DNA from: Delphinapterus leucas
Taxonomy: Eukaryota > Chordata > Mammalia > Artiodactyla > Monodontidae
Direction of reading: 5' to 3'
Length of the DNA stretch: 64,000 bases
NCBI RefSeq assembly: GCF_002288925.2
Contig: NW_022098044.1
Span: 15,734,462-15,798,461, forward strand
Within the stretch, counting starts at the first letter, position 1; the number at the start of each line of letters is the position of its first letter. A program made the translations under genes and the position numbers. The notes under the pieces are model-generated. The model searched no databases and was not told the origin of the DNA. It saw only the letters and a program-made list of their open reading frames with translations. This document shows positions 55,851 to 64,000 of the stretch, in pieces.

Positions 55851-58800
55851 TAGGATTTATCATTCACCCTGGACTCTCTTGGAACAAAACTCCCAAACCA
55901 GAACTGCCTGGGCAGACTGGGTTGTGAGGTGACCTTATCCAAGAAGCTTTTGTGAAAAGGAATGGGTCCCTCCCTTTTCTAGTTCCCTCAGTTCTTTCTT
56001 GGTACAACTCTTGGAATAGATCCCAGGGTGCTACAGAATATGGACATCAGTGTAACATTCAGTTCCTGCCCCGGGGTCTAAGCTCCCCGAGGGCTGCCCT
56101 TCCATGCGCCACCCGCCTCCCCCAGCACCCAGCATGGCCCTTTGTCTAAAGACGGTGCTCATTTCCACTCACAGAATCTGCCTGTTGGGGAGCGTGTTTG
56201 GATGTTGCGTGCCGGGCGCAGAGGTGCACGCTCTATGTGCGTTCCTCAGCACCCCAGCACTGCCTGGCCAACTTACCCACAACACCACCAGAGCGGGCGA
56301 GCCTCCACCCCAAAGCCCTTGCACGCCAGCTGCAGACCCTGTTTAGCCGGCAGGCCAGGCTCTCCCGACTTCAGGCAGCTGCCAAAGGAGATCCTGTGAA
56401 ATTTGTGGCAGGAACAGTTGATGGCTCCCAGAAAAGGACCACCTACGGGTCATGCCAACCACACGTTCCTTGAGACAGGAAATGTGGTGTGGCTTCTTGT
56501 TTTGCATTATTAGATCACTTAGCGATCAGAGCAGGGCCCCCAGCTCTCTCTAAGGTAATTTAACCCACATGTAGATGTGCTTGTTGAACTAATTTCACAG
56601 TCTGGCCTTGGCTTTGAGGGGCAGGCTCTATGAGAAGTAGTTGTAGGAAAGATACTTCTACACTTTAAGAGCTCTGTTGAAGTTTCCTTTAAGAGTTCAT
56701 GAGATTAATCCCACCTAGAGGAATAAGTCCCAAACTGTTTTTCCTTTTTTTTAGCTGGGGAACCCTTTGTTCAAACAAAATCGTAGACGGGCGTCCAAAA
56801 TGGAAAATGACAAAGTAGAGCTTCTTCTTGGTGAAGGGGACCGTGGAGCTTGAAGATCTGTGCACCCACCAGTCTGCTCCCCCTACTGAGTGTCTGAGAA
56901 AACAGCATTTAGGGAGGAAGACCCGTGACTTGGGTTGCTGACTTGGGAAGCTCAGGATAAACGTGGCAAAATCCCACCAGCATTGCAGGTGTGCAGTGAA
57001 TGCTGATTGGCAAGGGCTTCCCAGAATCACACAGCTCGATCATGAAAGGAAACCCGTGAGTCCCAAGGCCAGGCTCTCCGCACCACACCCAACAGCGGGG
57101 AGAGAAACCCGTGGCTTCAGGTGTGACTTAGCTGCATCAGCCACATCCCAGGAATTGCAGGGCTCCATTCCTTCCCAGAATGGCATCCCCGCTTGAGTCT
57201 ATGGAAGCAGCAGCAAGAGACAGGCTCCATCCAAAGTGGACTGTCCCCTCCGTATATCCCCTGACTTACTTCCCCTAGGCCAGGGGTGGGGCTAGTTAGA
57301 AGTAGCAGTCACGGTTTAACAAGTTATGGTTTTGCCGCAGCAAAACCATCTTTTTGCCGTAGCAATCGATAACTGTGCAGGCATAGTCCTGTGTGCCGTG
57401 CGTTTCATTTCATTTTTACAACATTCCCATTTCATAAACGTCATCTGGTTAAGAATTTTAATGAAAGGCCCGGGTGCATTTCTCCCATATTTTTCTGGAA
57501 GCACGGCCCTGAGAGTCATCAGGCAGGAGGAGGGTGCTGCTGGTTTCTAGAGACATCCTCAGGCTGCCCCTACCTCTCATCCTCATTCTCTGTCTGGTCT
57601 AATGGGCGAAGTGCCCCAGCAGAGCCAGCCTAGCTGGTTTCTCTCCAATTCCAGCTTAATCTTTAATTGACCCCCCTGGACAGACGGAGAGCTGAAACCC
57701 ATCAAGGAGGAAACACGAGGCTGACTTTCCCCCAAGTGTTCAGCACACTTTTGAAAGTAAATTACTTATTTCCTTCTCGAGGCAGTAAAAGCAGGCTTGT
57801 TTGGCTGTGGCATGAGGAGGCCGTGAGGACTGTAACTTGGTGAAAATTAAGGCTTAATATTTGTGACCAAAATCGGTACAATAGTCTTGATGGATGGAAG
57901 TGTGAGATCAACATGAAATTTGCCCTGGGAGCAGAAACAGGGCGGAGGGCAATTGGAATTCACCAGCATGTGTACAGATCTCTGATTGCAGAAGTCCTGT
58001 TGGAAGATACTTAACCAGGGGTACATTCCTGAAACCTAACAGTGCTCTAATTTGGGTCTAGATGCTGCCATGTGTTGTAGAGTGAATCTGTCTATGGTAA
58101 CTAGGCTCGTCAGTCAAGGAGGAGAATGGAGACGGTTGCTATGGAAGAGGTGAGATGCTTGTGAGGGTAGATGTGGTTCCCGCTCACGTGGTTTTCCAGT
58201 TTAGCATCTGCACCTCTGACCCTCTCCCAACCAAACAAGGGATCTGTTTATCCAGACTGGGGGCTGCAGGGTCAGATTTGCACTTGGTCGTCCCCCCCTG
58301 AAAGGAGGGATTTGCGCCTTCATTTCTGCTTGCTTGCCTGGCTCGGCCGTGAGCTGCAGGGCTACCCAATTTGTTGACTTTTCTCAAGGGGCAGTGGTGG
58401 GAACCCAGTGCTGAGACCTAAATCCTCTTTCCAGACTATTTCTGAAGCTTCAAAGAGAGATAAAGGTCTATTTGATAGCCTCCCTCTTCAGCTATGTTTT
58501 CATAAGTAAAGGAAAAATGAAGACTTAAAGCCGATTTCCTGGAGGATTCAACTTTCCTTCTTATTGGAGATTTAAGAATAATTTTAAAAGTGCAAAATTT
58601 CCACAAAGTCTGGATACCTTGGTGCCTTGTTCCTGAGAGATATGATGGTATGTTTATGTGAATGCATCTAGATAAGAGGTTCCAAATGGTTTTGCTTAAA
58701 CCCCATCAGTGAAAGTTTCTGTAAATATCAATAATGCTATTATTTATATATAAGTTACGTACTTGTATTGCTTTGTTCATATAAAATGTAAGTTATAGAA

Positions 58801-59178
58801 CAAACCAACGCATACATAAAAAGAGGAGGCAAACATGAAATAACAGTATTTTTAAATGTCGTCTAGCTAATCCTGATGGTTTCATATTATCAGCTGATAT
58901 CGCAAGACAAAAATAGAGTGATGTTTGTTGTAAATGATTTTGAGTGTAAATTGATATTTCAAATTATTTTCTACATAATTTCCCATTTTTTCCCATTGTT
59001 TTTGTCATTGTTTTTAACCTTGTAATACGGCTCGCAAAAGTTTTTATTAGGGAATTATGAGGCCCTGCCTTTTTTTTTTTTCTTTTTTTTGGCATTTACT
59101 TGTGTTTGTATCATTGATGTTATCTTCAACCCATACTTTCTCTACAGGAATCTTTTTTTTTTAGGTGAACTTTTAATT
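55851..59178. other. longest repeat-poor unique stretch (3.3 kb)
   Basis: I recognise no mobile element here except simple runs near 59070-59200. The part from 57650 to 58200 is balanced, non-repetitive and holds two X-box-like motifs. No exon can be supported from ORFs. Confidence 0.45.
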
Positions 59179-59520
59179 TTTTTTTTTAATAAATTATTTA
59201 TTTACTTTTGGCTGTGTTGAGTCTTCACTGCTGTGCACGGGCTTTCTTTAGTTGCTGTGAGCAGGGGCTCCTCATTGCAGTGGCTTCTCTTGTTGCAGAG
59301 CACAGGCTCTTAGGCACGTGGGCTCTAGGCACGCGGGCTTCAGTAGTTGTGGAACACGGGCTCAGTAGTTGTGGCTCGCGGGCTTTAGAGCGCAGGCTCA
59401 GTAGTTGTGGCGCACGGGCTTAGTTGCTTCACAGCATGGGGGATCCTCCCGGACCAGGGCTCGAGCCCGTGTCCCCTGCATTGGCAGGCGGATTCTTAAC
59501 CACTGCGCCACCAGAGAAGC
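59179..59520 (-). mobile_element. long CHR SINE with internal reiteration (antisense)
   Basis: The T-rich tail leads to ttggctgtgttgagtcttca. The phrase cagtagttgtgg occurs at 59341, 59363 and 59399. The inverted head ccaccagagaagc ends it. The duplications tgaacttttaatt (59166-59178) and tgaacttctaatt (59521-59533) differ at one base. At 342 bp it is the largest SINE here. Confidence 0.92.
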
Positions 59521-59539
59521 TGAACTTCTAATTCTTAAT

Positions 59540-60370
59540 TAAACTATGTCATACATAGAGAAAAACACTCAGGTTATAAGTGTACAGCTTGATGAATTTT
59601 CACAAAATGTACATACCACGTTCCCACTGCCCAGATCAGGAAATGGAATATTCCAGAAGCCCCCATGATGGCTCCCCAGTCCTCTCATCCACTTTTCCCC
59701 AAAGTAATCAATCTCCTGACATCTGTTAATGTATATAACCTTTACCGGTCTTTGAGCTTTATATTCAGTTGACCCTTGAACAACATGGGTTTGAATTGCA
59801 TGGGTGCACTTATACGTGGATAGTTTTCAATAGTATATACTACAGTGCTATATGGTTGGTTGAATCCGTGGATACAGAGTATCTGCTAAGAAACTCTAAG
59901 TATACTAGGATCAACTTCCACGTTGTTCAAGTTGTTGAAGGGTCACCTTGAAGTGATACCGTATGTAGTCTATTGTGTGTGGCTTCTTTCGCTCTGCGTT
60001 GTTGGGTGTGGTGGTAGGGAGTTCGTTCTACTGCAGCAGAGCACCCCACGGTATGATGGTTACCACCATTTCATCATCCACTCCATCCATTCTGCCCTTG
60101 GTGGACATGTGTGCAGCGTCCAGTTTGGGGCTGTCATGAGTACTGCCTCTGTGGGCATTATCATGCTTAAGTTTTGGTGAAGGTATGCATGTGTTTCTGT
60201 TGGATGTGTACCTTGGGGTGGAATTCCTGGGTCACAGGCATCTTCATCTTTAGTAGATCCTGCACAAAGGTTTTCCAGAGTGGTTGGACCAATTGCATTT
60301 CCAAGTGAGCAGGGGCTGAGGAGCATTTTCCCGTCTTTACAAACCCTTGGTATTATTGTCTTTTTAAAAA
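59540..60370 (-). mobile_element. old L1M (antisense), interrupted by a Tigger MITE
   Basis: It starts ataagtgtacagcttgatga, resumes after the MITE with taccgtatgtagtctattgt and ends near cccttggtattattgtcttt. It is strongly decayed. Confidence 0.75.
59766..59948 (+). mobile_element. Tigger2-like MITE inside L1M
   Basis: The left terminus cagttgacccttgaacaaca is mirrored by gttgttgaagggtcac on the right. The core has ttatacgtggatagttttca. This is a short pogo-type DNA transposon that landed in the older L1. Confidence 0.75.
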
Positions 60371-60985
60371 TTTTTATTTCTTTATACAATTTTTTTTTTT
60401 GCGGTACCCAGGCCTCTCACTGCTGCGGCCTCTCCCATTGCGGAGCACAGGCTCTGGACGTGCAGGCTCAGCGGCCATGGCCCACGGGCCCAGCCGCTCC
60501 GCGGCATGTGGGATCCTCCCGGACCGGGGCATGAACCCGTGTCCCCTGCATTGGCAGGCGGACTCTCAACCACTGCACCACCAGGGAAGCCCTTTTATAC
60601 AATTTTTAAAGGTTACTCCATTAACAGTCATTGCAGAACATTGGCTATATTCCCATGCCGTACAATACATCCTCAAGCCTATCTTACACCCAACAGTTTG
60701 TGCCCCCCTCTCCTCCCCAGATTGCCCCCTCCTCCCCACTGGTAACCACTCGTTTGTTCTCTATATCTGTGAGTCTGCTTCTTTTTTGTTATATTCGCTA
60801 GTTTGTTGTATTTTTTAGGTTCCACATATAAGTGATATCAGACAGTATTTGTCTTTCTCTGTCTGACTTGTTTCACTTAGTATAATACCTTCCAAGTCCA
60901 TCCATGTTGCTGTGTGTATATATATATATGTGTGTGTGTATATATATGTCTGTGTATATATATATATATATATATGCCACATCTT
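60371..60985 (-). mobile_element. L1 3' end (antisense), split by SINE
   Basis: The first bases ttatttctttatacaatttt continue after the SINE as aaaggttactccattaacag, cacccaacagtttgtgcccc and ggttccacatataagtgata. A (TATA/TG)n tract at 60913-60975 lies near its inner end. It is closely related to the L1 at 46421. Confidence 0.88.
60395..60593 (-). mobile_element. CHR-2-type SINE (antisense) in an L1 tail
   Basis: A complete inverted copy. A 14-bp duplication tttatacaattttt lies at 60381-60394 and 60594-60607. Confidence 0.95.
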
Positions 60986-61791
60986 CTTTTGTCTTTTGAA
61001 CTTGCGCTGTTCTGGTGAAGCACGGTCCTTTGGTCAGACAAGGGGTCCCCTAGGCCCTGGGCTTTTACAAGGCTCCTTCTCCTCAGAAGGCCGAGGACTC
61101 GAGAGGGTTACTCGCTAGAGTTCTAGTTACTAGGGGCCCTGGAGTCCCCTGTGCCGAAGACCAAGGGACCACTCCCAGAGCCTGCACGTCCCACAGGGAG
61201 TGACCCAAGGTGTGGCCAGGAGATGCTCTTGGCTGCGGTGGGGTGGAAGGGGGAGTGAGTGCATGGAGCTTGCACCTGTGGGCTCCTGGGTCTCTGTGCA
61301 CACGGGAGAGAACGGAGCCCAGGGTGGGGGGAGGGGGACCACCAGGACCCCGAGCCAGCTCCCCCCCACTCCTAACCAGCTCCCCGTGCTGCCACGGCTG
61401 AGAATTCCAAGTTTGGACCTGGTCTTCCAAGTTCAGGTTCCTTTGAGGAGCGTGGAAGGCCAAAGCCGGTGGAGGTGGCCGCTGGGAGCACCTGTGGGCA
61501 GAGGCTGCGTGGGGTAAGGGGGCCTCTCAGCTTCTGTGCTCCATCTTCGCTGGGTGTCCAGGTCGGGGCTCGAGGGTGTGTGATGGCATGCAGGCAGCTG
61601 GGCCTTGGCCGGGAGATGTAGAGCCTCCCTGAGCCCCACAGTAAAGAGGACCAGAAAGTGGGACCTTTATCCTGTGGATTTGCAGAGCTTTCAGCATAGG
61701 CAGCTGAGGACGCAGCTGAACACTGGCAGCGGTGTCCTGTCCCTCCCCCCGATCCTGCTGCGCCTCCTGAGCTGCGTCTTCCTAGAGCTGT
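60986..61791. other. GC-leaning unique sequence
   Basis: G- and C-run clusters occur near 61320-61370. No gene or repeat is recognised. Confidence 0.4.
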
Positions 61792-62088
61792 GCAGTCCCG
61801 CAGAAATATTCATTGTGGGCCACAGGTGTAATATTACTTTTCTAGTGGGTGAACGCATTTTTAAAAAAGAATATACAGAAACAGGTGAAATGAATTTTAA
61901 TGTATTTTAACCCAGTATAGCCAAAATATTTTAATTTCAACAAGCAATCAACATATAACAGTTATTGACAAGATATTTACATTTTTGTGTGTGCTAAGTG
62001 GTGAAATCTGCTGTGTAAATGTGTGTGGAGCGTATCTCAGGTCAGACCAGTGGCTTTGTCTCCCCTACTAGATAGTGCAGCCCTGTGG
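61792..62088 (+). mobile_element. hAT-Charlie element, MER5-related long form
   Basis: It shares the acagaaacaggtgaaatgaa, ttttaatgtattttaaccca and atttcaacaagcaatcaaca pattern with the element at 49478, and ends in a decayed ctagatagtgcagcc terminus. Confidence 0.7.
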
Positions 62089-62249
62089 TGGGAAGTGAAA
62101 TTAATTTGGTTTTGAACTGTCCATATTATTTGATGTGAACTGTTGCTTCTGTATAGTTTTAATTTTGTTGTTATAAAGGTATATTTGTAAAATGAGGAGG
62201 CTAGGACATTTAGGACATTTAATTTAGCCATTTGTTAGCTTGATTTTAA

Positions 62250-62540
62250 ACTTTAAAAAAAATTATTTTATTGAAGTATAGTTGATTTACAATGTTGTGT
62301 TAATTTCTGCTGTACGGCAAAGTGATTCAGTTATACCTATATATACATTCTTTTTCATGTTCTTTTCCATTATGGTTTGTCACAGGGTATTGCATATCCC
62401 TGTGCTATACAGTAGGACCTTGTTTATCCATTCTAAATGTAGTAGAGTGCATCTGCTAAACCCAAACTCCCAATCCATCCCTACCCCACTCCTCCCTCCC
62501 CCTTGACAACAAGTCTATTCTCTATGTCTGTGAGTCTGTT
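62250..62540 (-). mobile_element. L1 3' end (antisense)
   Basis: It reads ttttattgaagtatagttga, tttacaatgttgtgttaatt, gtgctatacagtaggacctt and ctctatgtctgtgagtctgt. It is 5'-truncated. The flanks do not give a clear duplication. Confidence 0.88.
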
Positions 62541-62679
62541 AAATGTTTAACATTAAGGCATATGGTAAGCGTGTCTCCATTTGAACTTTTGCCCGTAGAT
62601 GCCCCGAGTGGTGAATATAAAGAGTGAGGGTGGCTTGAGGCAGCCGTGGTCAGCTGAGGCAATCCCGCCCTGTCCATCT

Positions 62680-62785
62680 CCGTGTGTCCATTCCCAGACA
62701 CAGGCAGGGACCATTTCTTATGCATCTATGGGGCCCCCAGCATCTAGTTCTTTGCTTTTCGCACGTAGTAGGTGCTTTATGAAGA
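62680..62785 (+). mobile_element. L2 3' end fragment (sense)
   Basis: The order cacaggcagggaccatttct and cgcacgtagtaggtgcttta fits a sense L2 terminus. Confidence 0.6.
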
Positions 62786-62842
62786 AAGAAATTAGATCTG
62801 CCTTATTCTTCCCATGTATTCCTAGAGAGGCTAATGTATTAC

Positions 62843-62960
62843 CTCGTTCATTCAGCGTGTGTTAATTGAGCACCCATTATGTGTTGGGTGCCTGGTGCCG
62901 TTCTAGACTCTGAGGATACAGTGGTGAAAAGACAGAGTTCCTGCTCTCTTAGAATCTGTG
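62843..62960 (-). mobile_element. L2 3' end fragment (antisense)
   Basis: The order cgttcattcagcgtgtgtta, attgagcacccattatgtgt, gttctagactctgaggatac and gagttcctgctctcttagaa is a clear reversed L2 terminus. Confidence 0.8.
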
Positions 62961-62995
62961 TCATTGATGAGAAGCCTTCTTGGTTGTTGTTAATA

Positions 62996-63011
62996 GTAAT
63001 AATAATAATAG
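62996..63011. repeat. (AAT)n short microsatellite
   Basis: About five AAT units. Confidence 0.85.
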
Positions 63012-63584
63012 TGCCACGACCAATAGTTGACATAGCTCAAATGACAATCTGACATGTGACTTATGGTGAAAGCACTCAGGAAAAAAATAGTAATTATCTT
63101 GAGCCTTAGAAGATATAATTAGTTAGCAGACACAACAGCTATGCAGAGCGTCTATTTGAGGTGTTCCGCTGGTCACACTTGGGGGATGTGAGGTTTGGCT
63201 GGAAGAGATTAAGGGGATCCGTTTAAGAACACTTGCCGTACATCAAGTTTGGCCCATAAGCCTGTTTCTGGGCTGTTATCTGTGACCTGACAAATAGTCC
63301 TTTCTCATTTACACATGAGGGGTTTTCTGGGGGCTGATGGGAAGGAGATACAAATTAGAAAGATGGCATAGATCAGAAGTCTGGCATCCTCAGTCAAATG
63401 ACGACTGAAAAAACTAAGTGAATAAATTCACATTGAAAAACATAGTATTTAAAAAATTAAAAATCAAGTAGCTGCGGAAACATTTTGTTCCATGGAATGG
63501 TTCAACGCAAGGAGTCAGAAGGAAAAGGAAACGTGGAGCTCAGTTAGGAAAAGAGCGAGAGGCTTTGTGTCTATGCTGGTGGCT
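63012..63584. other. unique sequence
   Basis: No feature is recognised. Confidence 0.4.
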
Positions 63585-63750
63585 TTCAGACGTGCCTGAA
63601 GTCAGAGTCACCTGGGGGACGCATTCCAACACATGTTGCTGGTCCCTACCCGCAGAGTTTGTAGTTTGTATGTCTGGGGCGGGGCAAGGAAATCTGCGTT
63701 TCTGACAGGTTCCCAGGTGCTACTGCTGCAGGTCCAGGAATCACACTCTG
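63585..63750 (+). mobile_element. hAT-Charlie-type non-autonomous MER element
   Basis: The pattern gtcagagtcacctgggggac, ctggggcggggcaaggaaat, ctgcgtttctgacaggttcc and caggtgctactgctgcaggt is a common mammalian MER repeat. The exact MER name is not certain to me. Confidence 0.7.
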
Positions 63751-64000
63751 CGTCTAGTCTGTTTCATTTCATTATGGTTGTTAGACACACACAGTGCTTC
63801 GTGCTTCGGTTTCACGTGGTTAATGCAAGCTGGAGCCACACACCCTATAATGCAGAAAGAGGTAGAATTCTGTCTAATCATGGCTGCAACAAGAATTAGG
63901 GGAAAAACACAGTAACTTCTGTATATGTTTTCATTACTGCCTTAGGCTGACCCTTGGTGTCTTTGACTAAGTCACCCAGTCTCTCTGTGTTTCCCTGTGG
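63751..64000. other. unique sequence to window end
   Basis: The last bases (cccttggtgtctttgactaa, cccagtctctctgtgtttcc) could begin a reversed MIR cut by the window edge. Confidence 0.35.

Overview
This is mammalian nuclear DNA and almost certainly from a cetacean. The deciding evidence is a set of 14 tRNA-Glu-derived SINEs of the CHR-2 type. They open with a head close to gcttccctggtggcgcagtg and most close with a gaggcccgcgtaccgc-like end plus an A-tail. Most have clear 9-17 bp target-site duplications. CHR-2 expanded in the whale/hippo lineage. An L1 type that I recognise from whales (36239-36766) agrees with this. The species cannot be fixed from the sequence alone.

I find no supportable protein-coding gene, exon, tRNA, rRNA, CRISPR array or prokaryotic-style operon. 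The open reading frames are short, lack recognisable domains, and many run through SINEs, L1 relics or simple repeats. The window is best read as intergenic or deep intronic DNA. L1 and LTR relics lie mainly on the minus strand (about 14 of 17 L1 pieces and all recognised LTRs). That pattern would fit an intron of a gene transcribed on the plus strand, but this is inference.

Layout. 1-9 kb: short L1 3' ends, a Tigger1-type relic, old L1M 3' UTR DNA, a CHR-1-like SINE and an old LTR. 9-17 kb: mostly unique DNA with several MIRs, MER5A, two CHR SINEs, a compound GA/GT microsatellite, a conserved-looking AT-motif block near 15.1 kb and a CTCF-like motif at 16.9 kb. 17-22 kb: L1M, an LTR, and an L2 split by an L1 that is itself split by a CHR SINE. 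22-26 kb: mostly unique DNA with a 39-bp minisatellite. 26-37 kb: L1M blocks, a long L2, MIRs, and a possible HOX/PBX/MEIS-type site cluster near 27.9 kb. 37-45 kb: a 350-bp TG-rich tract, an MSTA/MLT1A-type LTR, a Tigger relic with a transposase fragment, and MER20. 45-53 kb: SINE-split L1, MIRs, a hAT-Charlie relic and an old L1 ORF2 relic. 53-64 kb: the longest repeat-poor stretch (about 55.9-59.2 kb), a long CHR SINE with internal reiterations, stacked L1M/Tigger/L1/CHR insertions and scattered L2 and hAT remnants.

Nothing here looks like a new gene system. The most useful material is the dated insertion layers and a handful of candidate regulatory blocks that can be tested by alignment. 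Subfamily names are from memory of consensus sequences and should be checked with RepeatMasker.
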